Shown: piece after piece, positions 24,286 through 34,963 of the stretch | How the letters are laid out: each line of letters begins with the position of its first letter | Position numbering within the stretch: the first letter of the stretch is position 1 | Source of the DNA: Pinus tabuliformis | Lineage: Eukaryota; Streptophyta; Pinopsida; Pinales; Pinaceae | DNA: 64,000 nucleotides | NCBI GenBank assembly: GCA_031772625.1 | Contig: CM062812.1 | Span: 733,557,714 to 733,621,713 of the forward strand | Reading direction: 5' to 3' | Notes under the pieces: generated by a model | Told to the model about the DNA's origin: nothing | What the model saw: only the letters and a program-made list of their open reading frames with translations | Databases searched by the model: none | Translations under genes and position numbers: made by a program

Positions 24286-27200
24286 CTATCTGAGGTATTC
24301 AAATGTTTCCCTGGGTAGTGGTTTGGTGAGTATATCAGCAACTTGTTCCTTGGAGGGAACATACTCTAATTTGACCTTTTGTTCAAGCACTTGTTCCCGG
24401 AGAAAATGATATTTGATAGGTATGTGCTTTGTCTTTGAATGCATGACGGGATTCTTTGAAATACTGATTGCACTTGTATTATCACAAAAAAGGGAGATAG
24501 GTTGAGTACAAGTGATTTGCATGTCTTGCAATGTTTGCATCATCCAAAGGAGTTGTGTGCAGCAAGATGCAGCAACTACATATTCTGACTCAACTGTAGA
24601 TAATGAAATTGAACTCTGTTTCTTACTGAACCAAGATACTAATGTAGGACCCATGAAGAATGCACCACCACTAGTGCTTTTTCTGTCATTCACACTTCCT
24701 TCCCAATTTGCATTTGTATATGCATGAAGTGTGAGATCTGTACTTCTAGGATACCATAAACCATAGTTTTGAGTTCCTTGAAGATACTTGAAAATTCTCT
24801 TAACAGCCTGAAGATGAGTTTCCTTTGGATTTTCCTGAAACCTTCCAACTATTCCCACTGCATGCATAATGTTTGGTCGGGTACCTTTTAGATAAAGAAG
24901 ACTACCAATCATGGATCTATAGGTTGGTTGATGTACTGCTGCTGATTCATCATTTGCGCTGAGGCTGCATCCTATTACCAAAGGTGTACATACTGGTTTC
25001 GAATCCTCCATCCCATATTTCTTCAAGATCTGCTTGAGATACTTGGTTTGTAATAGAAAATATCGTCTTTGTTTTGCTAGACTTGTAAACCAAGAAAATA
25101 TGTTAGCTCACCAATAAGGGACATTTCAAATTCCTTTTGCATCACCAAGGCAAAGTTTTGACTCATGTCTTCTTCATTGCTACCAAAGATGATATCATCA
25201 ACATACACAACAAGTATTAGCAATTTATCATTATCAATTTTTATATATAGATTGTTGTTTGCTGATCCGTTTGAAAAACCTTGTTGATGAAGGTACTTGT
25301 CCAAACGATAATACCAAGCCCTTGGAACCTGTTTAAGGCCATAGAGAGCCTTTTTGAGTATGCATAAAAGTTTTGGATCATTTCCAAGAATAAACCCATA
25401 TGGTTGCTCAATATACACTTCTTCATCCAAGTCTCCATTCAGAAAGGTAGATTTCACGTCCATTTGAAATACTTTAAACTTCTGAAAGCTAGAAAGAGCA
25501 AGGAACATTCTTATTGCCTCAAGTCTCGCAACTGGTGCAAAAGTTTCTTAGAAGTATATGCCTTCTTGTTGAGCATACCCTTTACAAACAAGTCTAGCCT
25601 TGTTTCTAATAACATCTTCATTTTCATTCAGCTTGTTTTTGAATATCCATTTTTTCCCGATGACATTATTATCTTTTGGTCTAGGAACCAACTCCCAAGT
25701 GTTATTCTTTTCAATCTGCTTAAGTTCTTCATTCATGGCCTTGACCCAACATTCATCTTTGCATGCTTATCTTACATTTTGTGGTTCAGTGGAGGAGAGC
25801 AATGCTATATAGCTTGAAGCTTCTGAAATAGATATTCTTGTTTGTACACCTGCCTCTTTCTGCCCCAAAATTTGAGTTTCTGGATGATTCTTCTGAACGT
25901 ACCTAGATGGAGTCTTCTCTTCTATCCTTATCTGTTCTTCTGGTGCCTCATGGGTTTCTTCTTCATCATGTGTCTGGTTTGATGTTGAAGGATAGTCCTC
26001 ATCATCTTTGAAGTCTTCAGATTTTACTTGCCTAGGAGTGTTTCCTTCTTCATCAACCACTACATCAATACTTTCAACAATTTTTCCAAGTCTTTTATTA
26101 TAACACTTATATGCTTTGCTGTGGGGAGAGTAACCAAGGAGAATACCTTCATCTGCTCTAGGTTCAAACTTGCCAAGGTTTTCATTAGTCTTTTTGATGT
26201 AGCATTTTCCTCCAAATATTTTGAAGTATTTTACCATGGGAGTCTTACCATACGAGAGTTCATGAGGAGTTTGAGTGTTGTTTACCTAGACATTTGTCTT
26301 GTTGAGAATAGTAACTGCAGCAAATGCAGCTTCACCCCAGAAGGTTGCGGGAGTTCCAGACTCATCAAGCATAGCACGAGCCATTTGTTGAACCATTTTG
26401 TTCATCCTTTCCACTACTCCATTTTGCCAAGGAGTCCTTGCAGTAGAGAATTCCCTTCTTATTCCATGTTCTTCACAAAAATCGAAAAATTCATTCGAGG
26501 TAAATTCCCCTCCTCGATCAGACCTGAGGCATTTGATTTTGCGATATTATTCGTTTTCAACCAAGGCTTTGAATGCTTTGAACTTTTCGAAAGCTTCGTG
26601 TTTATGCTTCAAAAGTCCTATCCAAAACATCCTAGAAAAGTCGTTAATAAACAATATAAAGTATTCTTCACCTCGAGGTGACCTTTTCCTAGATGGACCA
26701 CATACATCAGTATGGACAAGTTCAAGTGGCATGCTAGCTGATCCTTCCTTCTCAGGGAAATTAGTTTTGGTTTTCTTACCAAACTAACATGATTTGCATA
26801 TTGTATTGTCTGGAATTCTGATGTCAGGGAGATCACAAACCACCTGATATTTACATGCTTTCCTTAACTGAGAGAAGCTCAGATGCCCCAATCTTCTGTG
26901 CCATAGCTAGTGTTCATCATTCTTGCTTAGATAGCATTGTTGTTGTCCTCCCTTGAGTATGTATAAATTATTTGGAGTTCTTATGCCTTTGATCACTGTT
27001 TCTCCTGTATCAAGCTCATGAACATTGCATCCATTTGATCGAAATATTACTTCATTTCCTTGATCACACATTTGACTGACACTCAATAGATTATGTTTTA
27101 AGCCATCAACATACATAACATTTCCAGCTTTGACCATTTCTTTCAAAAGAACAGAACCTTTACCTTTTATGAGTGTAGGGGTGTCATTTCCAAATGAGAC

Positions 27201-29147
27201 CTTTCTTTCTTTTCCTAAGGCACTATATGGCTGAAGTTTTTCTTTATCACCAGTCATATGTTTCGAGCATCCACTGTTGATGCACCACGTATTTTCTTGT
27301 CCTTCTGCATATAAGGCTATCCCACATCTTTCTGGTTGCGATTCTTTCTTTCTCCATGTTTTGGGACTCAATGAAACTTGCTCCTTCTGAGTTGTTTGAT
27401 GAAACTTACTCCTGCATTCAGAATCTTCATGACCGAAGTTGTTACCAATAGAACATTCTATTTCATTCTCAAGAGAAGAAAAGTTATTGTAGGTCCTTTT
27501 CATGATTCCAGTCATACTCCTTTGTTTTTGAGCTTCTCTAGTCATGATGGTCTTGTAGGCGACACATTGAGTAGCTTTGTGACCAAAGTTATGACAAGAG
27601 AAACATTGGCCATTGAAGAAATTCCTACGATTATCAAACCTACTGACCAAATGATTGGCATTCATTCTTGAGGCAAATTGAGAATGATTTACCTATGGTT
27701 GGTTGTAGCTTCTGTTCATCCTTGAAGTAGATTGCCCTCGATTTACCTGGTAATCTTTGTTCATTCTTGAAGTAAATTGTCCCTAATTTACCTGGTGATC
27801 TGCATTATGCTTTTGCTGTCGATTGTCAACCTGTTCACTTCTCCTTGCTGCATCAAGATAACTTTTGGAGGAGGATGGCTTCTGTGCTTGAGAAGCTTCT
27901 ACAGTGTATCCAAGACCTGTCTTGATTAGAGTAGAACACTACACTTTGATAATCTCATCTAAAGTTTCAGATCCTTTAGAAAATCTAAGATTAAGAGCTT
28001 TTGATTTCTCAATATCTTTTCTAAGTCCCACAATTTCACATTCTAACTTTTCATTGTGTTTTTCTCTTTCAGCAAGTTGGAATGTCAGAGTATCTATAAT
28101 CATATTCTTTTCCTCTAAACAAATTTTGAGTTTAGAAATTTCTTCATAGAGACCTTCTTCATTTATAGCATCCAAGAAATCATCATCTCCAAAAGCCATC
28201 AAAAGTCTATAATCATTACATTATTCATCTTCATCACTATTTGAATATCCATCACTATCTTCATGTGTGTAATAGCTCTTCTTACTTACATTCTGTTTTC
28301 TATTCCATCTAACTGGTTCCTTACCTTTGTCAAGTTTATCTTTATGAGGAAACTTGGTAGCATAGTGACCGACTCTTCCACAAGCAAAGCATTTGAAAGG
28401 CAGCTTACCTTTGAATCTTCTAGTTCCCTGTTGAAGGTTCTTGACAAAGTTTGATTCTTCCTCTTCTTCTGACATATGTCCTGACTCCTTGTGATCTCCT
28501 TTTCCTGAGGCTTTGAATGTAGCTTCTCTCCTGTCTGATGGTCCCCCTTTTCTCATTTCGTAAGCAGTTAGGATTCCGTGCACTTGTGACATGGTAATGC
28601 TCTGTAGATTCTGCTTTTCTTCTATGGCAGAAACTTTTGAATCAAACATAGGAGACAAAGATCTTAGAACCTTTTCAACCAAAACAACTTCTTTTATTTC
28701 TTCACCCAAGTTTTTCATACAATTAACAATCTCATCTATACGTAGGAAATAGTTAGCCACGCTTTAATCATTGTGCATTCTGAGATTTTCATATTGAATT
28801 CTGAGAGTTTCAAGTTTTGCTCGTTTTACCTGATCATCTCCTTCATAGCTCAGAACGATCTTGTCCCATATTTCTTTTGTGGTTTGGAGCTACATAACCT
28901 TGACGAATTATGATTGAGATAGACTCCCTCATAGAGTATTGACAACCTTTGCTTTTGTTTCGTATTGCTTCTTACCAGCCGTATCTGTAGGAGTTGCTGA
29001 TGGAAATGTGTATCCTGTTTCCACAATATCCCAAACTTCTGTACCAAGAGATTGAAGATAGGCAGTGATTCTTACCTTCCAATAGACGAAGTTGCTCCCA
29101 TCAAGAATTGGTGGCCTGATTGATGCTTCTTTTTTGTAGTTTCTCAT
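24286..29147 (-). pseudogene. Copia B gag-pol polyprotein, multiply interrupted
   Basis: In element order: Gag N-terminus (from 29,147, IRPPILDGSNFVYWKVRITA); UBN2-type Gag and first zinc knuckle (28,760-28,221, CFACGRVGHYATKF, last Cys changed to Phe); a coiled coil (28,202-27,939); a short repeat QVNRGQSTSRMN in three versions (27.8-27.7 kb); second knuckle CFSCHNFGHKATQC intact; and a third with Cys to Gly. The protease motif is INSG instead of IDSG (27,276-27,278). Gag-pre-integrase reads LWHRRLGHL. Integrase follows with HTDVCGP, RSDRGGEF and NGVVERMNK. RT (25,736-25,077) keeps YVDD at 25,205-25,194. RNase H (25,026-24,286) has TNANW where TDADW is usual. Nonsense codons include those at 28,929, 28,221, 27,939, 26,907, 26,547, 25,767, 25,548 and 25,077. 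It cannot make a functional polyprotein. Confidence 0.9.
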
Positions 29148-29191
29148 GATGAAAAATCTTCCTTCAAGCGGTCAAGCTTCTTCTGAAGGAC

Positions 29192-29205
29192 CTGCTCTGA
29201 TACCA
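29192..29205 (-). other. Copia B primer-binding site (tRNA-iMet type)
   Basis: The minus strand reads TGGTATCAGAGCAG, two bases inside the 5' LTR end. It is complementary to the 3' end of initiator methionine tRNA. Confidence 0.92.
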
Positions 29206-29207
29206 AT

Positions 29208-30762
29208 TGTTGGAAATAATACTGAGAGGGCGGGGGGTGAATCGGTATTATTAAATCAATAAAACTTTTTCATTTCCATATTCAGATTCATATACGCTAC
29301 TTCAGTAAAGGAAAATCGTGTGTATACGCAACTGTGTGTGATGCAACAAGCGTATATTTAGTAAACTTATAATTCAGTTAGTTGCTTCTTAATGAGTGCA
29401 TCAGAACATTATTAACAATAAACAAAAGCAGTAAAGCACAACAAATCAACACACATAAGCAATACACATGGACACCAAGATGTAAGGTGGAAACCCAATG
29501 TGGGTGAAAACCATCTGCTGCAATTTGTCTATATCTTCTTTTAATTAGAAACTTCTTTTTACAATGGTTCTGTACTGGTGCAGTCTTATACTAGTATGCA
29601 GGCTGCTACCTGCAGAAGGCTACAACCCTCTCTCGTTCTCCAGCTTCTTTTGGAAGGGAGCTACAACCCCCTTAGCTCTTGTACTAGCTAAGGTACTAGT
29701 ACGTAGGTGCTGACCTACAAAAGGCTACAACCTTCTCTTTTCTTCAGGGACCACCTTTCATAAATTTTTAGACTGGATCCATGAGTAGCATCAATCAAAC
29801 ATCAAGTTTATCTTCATCAACCAATACCCTTTGTACAAACCAATACTGAATCAACCAATCACTTCTTAGAATGTTGTAAGTAGAAAACAGTAACAGTAAC
29901 CAGACACCAATTATGAACCCATAACACTGCAGCAATAAACATAAGTAGCTAAAACATATTTCATGAGATGTATGCTACTTCAATATGTAGAACCTGTGTG
30001 CATACGCTTCTGCATCAAGGCTAACCAGCGTATACGCCATTTTAAGTTAGTGAACCAGCGTGTATACGTGCCTCTGTTGCGCTGAACCTGCGTACAGATC
30101 TATAAAAAATAATTTACCCTTTTTACTTACTCAGACATTAGTTATACCCATATTATCATATTTATAGATCAAGTCATGCGCCAAATATAACAGATCAAAA
30201 TTACACAAAGATACTCCTCTTCAAGCTTTAAGATCTTGACCCATCAATAGAACTTATCCTTTTCCTTGCGCTCAAGTTCCTCCTTGATTCAGATCGAGTT
30301 ATGCACCATAACCCAATGACCGGTATTCTAGATCTTGCTCTTCATAAGATATTCAATGCTTAAGTCGATTCCCTTGTCAAATGATCTCCTTCGACTTTTA
30401 TAGTCTTAGGCCTTTCTCAAACCATGGTCCAAAACCATAGAGATCCAATACTAGGGACCCAAAACCTGGGTTCACTACTTCAGATGCAATACCAAGGTCC
30501 AAAACCATAGCTCCAAATACCATGGTCCTAAAAATAAGCTTTCCCACATGTACGTGCTTTTCCGTGCATGAGAGTGCGTGCATACGCATACGCAACTTTT
30601 GATCGGCAATCTCGTGTGTATACGCGACTTCGTCAAAGGAAACCTGCGTATATCTCTTTTTCTTTCATACTAAGAACCTGAACAGTGATCTGCCATCTGA
30701 GTGAGTTGCCATCAAGGACAACACTTGTGCCATAGTGCCAAACCTATGTCATAATGCCAACA
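29208..30762 (-). repeat. Copia B 5' LTR
   Basis: On the element strand it begins TGTTGGCATTATG and ends TTATTTCCAACA, a 6-bp inverted terminal pair TGTTGG/CCAACA. It is 1,555 bp, slightly longer than the 3' LTR because of small extra blocks. The short open frame at 30,398-30,595 is not supported as a gene. Confidence 0.92.
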
Positions 30763-32230
30763 ATACCTAAGCAGGTCCGCTTACATCTGTATGCACAAGC
30801 TCTAATTTTCCGCTCTTCTTTTCTTTCCCAACTCTGAGGAATCTGACTCTCTTCTGTTTTCCATAAACATAATTCTCACAGAATTCTAAATCAACATGCT
30901 TCAAACCTGGCAACAAATTTCTTGAGCGAAGAATCTGCATCCCCTTCTCATTCATGTGCCCGAGCCTATGATGCCACAATGTCGTATCATCTCTTGTAGA
31001 GGTTAAATCATTAACATAATTAGAAATACCATTGCATAAATAAAATGTACCAACCTTTTATCCTTTTGCTATTACCAGAGATCCTTTAGTGACCTTCAAG
31101 GTTTTATTTGTAAAAGTAGTCACATAGCCTTCACCTCCCAACTGCCCTGTTGAAATAAGATTTTTCTTCAGATTTGGAACATGCCTTACCTCCTTCAATA
31201 TCCATTGATTTCCATTATGTTGTGTTATGAAAATTGTACCCATTCCAATGATTTTATAGGGTTTACCATCGCCCAATCGAACCTGTCCAAAATCTCCTTG
31301 AACATAATCATGAAAATGTTTCCTATTAGTTGTGGCATGGAATGAGGCCCTTGAATCTACCACCTAGGCATCAATAATATTTTCTAATGAAATAATCAAA
31401 GCATTTTGCAATACATCTCCTATCAAATTCACTTCGTGATTGTTTACTCGTTGTGCATCTCCTTATTTTCCCTTCTGAGACTTGCAGTCTTTCTTCAAGT
31501 GTCCTTTCTTCTCGTATTTTTAGCACACTATCCCTGATCTAGACTTGGATTTGCCTTTCGTTGACTTATTGCGATATCCTGGGCTCTTTCCTCTTTCCAT
31601 TTTTCTTCCCCTAGTCTCTACAGTCAAAGCATTACCTAATGTCTCACTGTAGCTTTTCCGTAGCATTTCCTCACTAAGGATTGCACCGACAACATCATCA
31701 AAATTTAAAGTACTAGATTGAGAGGCAGAGTTACTAATGGCCATAATTAAACCATTCCAACTTTGTGGCAATGAGCATAGAAATAATAGAGCCCTAACTT
31801 CATCATCAAAAGTTAACCCTACAAAACTTAACTGATTGGTAACTGTATTAAATTCATTTAAATGATCAACAACAGATCCACCTTTTGACATCTTCATATT
31901 AAATAAATGCTTCATAAGAAATACCTTATTTGAGGCCGAGGGTTTTTCATATAGTTTATCCATTGCCTTCATTAAACCCTTTGTTGTCATTTCCTTTGAA
32001 ATATTAAATGCTACCGACACTATTAGGCACAACTGTGTTGTTTCAAGTGCCTTTCTGTCGAGAATATCCCATTCTATGTCTGTCACACTCGTCGGCTTCT
32101 TTGTCTTTCTGCTTAATGGTAGGTACAGATCTCTCTGATACAGTTAACCTTCCATCTTCATCTTCCATAGTTGTTAGTTTTGTCCGTTAATTTTTTTGAC
32201 CCTAAACCTACCATATTCCAAGATCGCTCC
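30763..32230 (-). pseudogene. Copia A gag, protease and gag-pre-integrase
   Basis: Gag (from about 32,190) includes SVTDIEWDILDRKALET and the UBN2-like core. KTKKPTSV and upstream codons carry a TAA. The zinc knuckle reads C-stop-KYEKKGHLKKDC, so the expected Trp is a stop and the second Cys is Tyr. The protease segment has VDSRASFHATTNRKHF, with Arg in place of the Gly after Asp-Ser. Gag-pre-integrase reads LWHHRLGHMNEKGMQILRS, and integrase starts LELVHTDVSGPA before a TAG. These pieces share one frame (32,086 to 30,767). The element stops at 30,763, where Copia B begins. Confidence 0.85.
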
Positions 32231-32284
32231 CACTCGAACTAGGAACCCTTCTCTCCTATGAGTTTATCAGCCAAATAGACCTTC

Positions 32285-32297
32285 GGCTCTGATACCA
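32285..32297 (-). other. Copia A primer-binding site (tRNA-iMet type)
   Basis: The minus strand reads TGGTATCAGAGCC, two bases from the LTR end TTTTGTAACA. Confidence 0.9.
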
Positions 32298-32299
32298 GT

Positions 32300-32630
32300 T
32301 GTTACAAAATTATATATTATAGAGCAATGGAACACATAAAATATATTGTAGAAATATAAATATAGAGAACACATAAAACAAGAGAGACGCAGATATACGT
32401 GGTTCACCCAATTTGGGCTACGTCCACGGGAAAAAACCAGTCCTTCCTTTTATATTATCCAGCAAAATAAAGAGATACAACCTATAGCGGATCCACTGTA
32501 ATTCCCTCTTTTCTCTCACACAATCCCCTCTCTCTTTCTAACTCAAAATACAAATCTACATAGATGCAATAAAATTCCTTCATACATAGTGAGGGTTTGC
32601 CTTCAAGGGCTTAAAACCCTAAATTTAACA
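32300..32630 (-). repeat. Copia A 5' LTR
   Basis: The element strand begins TGTTAAATTTAGGG and ends TTTTGTAACA (TGTTA/TAACA ends), 331 bp. It contains ATAATATAAAAGG, a good TATA box. It is followed by the GTAGCCCAAATTGGGTGAAC region typical of the transcribed part of such LTRs. The start was chosen from the inverted ends because no second LTR survives. Confidence 0.7.
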
Positions 32631-33569
32631 TAACTGCTACCGTGAGATCTCTGCCTAATGAATGACCTAGATTGACTACAAAATTACAACATTTTACAAG
32701 GCAATTTTACATCTATTTTTAGCTTTTGGGGTGCTGCCCCTGATCCCCCACCAGGGGGGGGGGGGGGGCCTCCTAAAGATCGTTGTCACCCCCCCTGCCC
32801 CGGACCCACCTTGCAACGCTTATATTATGGGCGACGTTGCTACCACATTACAAGCTGGGGTCCAATGTGGTGATACCTCTGAATAAAGAAGATAATCATG
32901 CTCCTGATCCAACACAATCAACCTCTCTGTCAAATGTGATAGGTAATCTGTACATGAAAACTGAACCTTGTTGGACTAAACATTTGATGGTTCTTAATGT
33001 TTAAGGATTTGACGTGTCCTTACGTTAGAGCATTTAAAGATGTGTTTGGACATGATGTTGTGTATGGTAGTGAACTAAGAATGACTTTCTAGAAAATTAT
33101 ATGCTTAGTGAGTTGATGGACTATTTTTAAACTTGTGAGCATTCTTCGTTATTTTAATACTACTTCTATAATGTGTTATCAGTGTCTTGTGTTCTTATTG
33201 TTATAGCTTCAGAGGTCAGGTTCTATCTCCACTATTGGACCCCATTCCACTACTGGCTTCCCTCCCCTAGTTTATTACCTACTCCTGAATCACAAACTCA
33301 TGAGACATTGATTACAATTGAATAGAACCAATGAGAACTTGAAAATAATATCAATGGAGTTGCAACAATAAAAAAACATAATTAGGTCATTGTATCAGGA
33401 TAATACATTAAGCATGCAATAATGCTTGTGAGAACGATATCCATTACAACAGGAACGACTCGGTATCATGAGATCAAATACAAAAGGATTCAAAGCATTG
33501 GTCAACAAGAGGTGCTACAAAATTGTTATTCCTTCTTTCCTGTCCAAATGGTTCTAAAGGCAATCATGG
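32631..33569. other. Unassigned DNA right of Copia A, G-tract and second 81-bp copy
   Basis: It contains a G-rich run at about 32,753-32,768. Plus-strand codons from 32,783 to 33,004 look protein-like (HYKLGSNVVIPLNKEDNH). After a frame change they continue as CPYVRAFKDVFGHDVVYG near 33,020-33,085. This may be a gene fragment, but I do not recognise the family. Confidence 0.35.
32915..32995 (+). repeat. 81-bp direct repeat, copy 2 (partner at 20,913-20,993)
   Basis: Six substitutions and no gaps against copy 1. It lies 285 bp outside the Copia A 5' LTR, whereas copy 1 abuts the broken 3' end. Confidence 0.85.
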
Positions 33570-33900
33570 GTAATGATCCATGTTATTTGAGTGCTCTATC
33601 ATCAAACAGTCCAACAATGAAGCTTCCTACCAAGTACCCTATCCTCAAATAAGGGGAGAATACCACCCCATACCTCATGAGAAAAAATACAAATGAACAC
33701 CAGCACGTGGTCTATTGTTTCCCCTTCACATTTGCATAGAGTACAAATTTGAGGACCCTAACTTGCCCCTTTTTGTAGAACATCTCACGTCAAGACATTA
33801 CTCATTAGGGTCAACCACATAAAAATGATGGATTTCATTGAAGGTTTAACTTTTGAAATTTTCCCCACCACCAAGCTACTACTACTGCTTCATCATCAAA
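33570..33900 (-). pseudogene. LINE ORF2 C-terminal fragment (zf-RVT domain)
   Basis: Minus-strand codons read WWWGKISKVKPSMKSIIFMW, then (after stops) GPQICTLCKCEGETIDHVLV and FSHEVWGGILPLF. The CxxC-x-ET-IDH-C-VW pattern is the zinc-binding reverse-transcriptase domain found at the end of plant L1-type ORF2. Two in-frame stops are visible. No RT or endonuclease domain is left beside it. Confidence 0.7.
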
Positions 33901-34581
33901 GATAGCCTTGTCCTGCAAGCTAGCTATCAACAGTCATATGGCAGGATCGTTGGATCATACGATTTTCTTGCGTGAAGAAGACATGGAGACAACTCGTTGC
34001 TCCTAAATGCAACCAATGTTGATTTAAAAAAAAAAAATCTCGATTTTGTACTGAGCAACAACAAAATATACAGAATTTCCTTGTGACAGAGTTGCTAAGA
34101 TGGAATCTTTATCTACAAACATTTACCTATCAGGATGAGAAAATGCAAATCAAATTTCTTTCTTATTCCATAGACTCCAACTGCGAGATCAAAAAAACAC
34201 ATCAAGTTTGTTCACCCCAACACACCAACAAGTATCAAGCCCCGACTATATAATATAAGAAAGTAGTAGGTATCCCAAAGGCCTGACGGGGATCTAATGG
34301 AAAGAAGTGACCATTGTCAGAAACCTTCTAATCAATATATAAATATATAAATGTAGATTTATTATTATTTTAATTGGAAATCTTCAATTAAATAATAAAA
34401 TTTAGTTACGTCTCTCCCAATCTAAATTGCTTATTAGCATAATTCACTACCTTCATATGGCTTGCATTTTTTAACAGCAAACATGTGGATTAATTTCCTT
34501 TTTGGTGCATAATGTCCGCCTTTTAGGACAATATGGTGCAGTGGCTCAAACCCTACAGATCATTACGACAAACTAAGAATA
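33901..34581. other. Unassigned DNA between LINE scrap and PLE arm
   Basis: No gene was recognised. The right half becomes AT-rich toward the PLE arm. Confidence 0.45.
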
Positions 34582-34620
34582 TACGAAAAGTTTTTTGGCG
34601 TAAATCACATGATAATACGT

Positions 34621-34667
34621 CTGTTGACGCGTTTCGAACTAGTGAGTGTGGTTCATCTTTAGGACAA
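34621..34667 (-). ncRNA. Candidate decayed hammerhead ribozyme, left PLE arm
   Basis: Read on the minus strand from 34,667: TTGTC, then CTAAAGA (canonical CUGANGA except G5 to A), one extra T, stem II GAACCA / TAGTTC around loop CACTCAC, then GAAAC, GC, and GTC before position 34,625. GTC is the commonest cleavage triplet. ACGCGT is self-complementary, as in dimeric type I hammerheads with a very short stem III. The altered G5 should prevent activity. Stem I pairing is weak in this copy. Confidence 0.4.
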
Positions 34668-34947
34668 GTTGAAGAAGCAGATCATGGTTACATATTAAAT
34701 AGGGAAAGTAGACCTTCCAACGGCTAGGTTTGACTGAAAAACACCTGTATTAGACTGGACCGGGAAAACGGCTATAATTGACGCAGAAACAGTTATATTT
34801 GACTATTTAAATAAAATAATATTATTATGTTAAAAAGAATCTTATTTTTATTTTTATTTTAAGTAAAAAGTTAACCAATTATGACTCAAAAATCTAGGAA
34901 ATATGATAAAATTGTTAACATGTATTATTAGTAATCGAATAATATTA

Positions 34948-34963
34948 ATATTATATCATTATA
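34948..34963 (+). repeat. Target-site duplication of the poly(A) retroposon, left copy
   Basis: ATATTATATCATTATA occurs here and at 36,546-36,561 on either side of the insert. The empty site is preserved in the opposite arm, which confirms the insertion. Confidence 0.85.

Larger units (their letters stand above)
21968..30762 (-). mobile_element. Copia element B, complete but inactive, nested in Copia A
   Basis: Minus-strand Ty1/Copia element of about 8.8 kb with LTRs at 29,208-30,762 (5') and 21,968-23,470 (3'), a tRNA-iMet PBS and a polypurine tract. Gag-pol lies in one reading frame from 29,147 to 25,077, broken only by nonsense codons (about 15 counted), with a frame change before RNase H. 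The LTR starts TGTTGGCATT and ends ATTTCCAACA on the element strand. The 3' LTR lacks its last 12 bases and joins Copia A directly. Over the first 230 bp the LTRs differ at 11 sites, all transitions. Long LTRs, a single gag-pol frame and multiple zinc knuckles suggest the SIRE/Maximus side of Copia; this lineage is inferred. Confidence 0.9.
20994..32630 (-). mobile_element. Copia element A, 3'-truncated and split by Copia B
   Basis: Minus-strand Ty1/Copia element. Present in order are the 5' LTR (32,300-32,630), a tRNA-iMet PBS (32,285-32,297), gag, protease, gag-pre-integrase and integrase start (32.2-30.76 kb). Copia B follows as an interruption (21,968-30,762). Then come integrase core, its C-terminal region and the start of reverse transcriptase (21,967-20,994). 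The rest of RT including its YxDD, RNase H and the 3' LTR are missing; homology ends abruptly at 20,994. Stops, frameshifts and active-site changes show it is dead. No target-site duplication can be seen because the left end is lost. Confidence 0.85.

Noticed and set aside
26028..26681. 217-codon plus-strand ORF
   Set aside because: It is antisense to Copia B integrase, whose minus-strand motifs are clear.
30763..30767. Target-site duplication for Copia B
   Set aside because: ATACC at the right edge has no partner on the left because the left junction is deleted.
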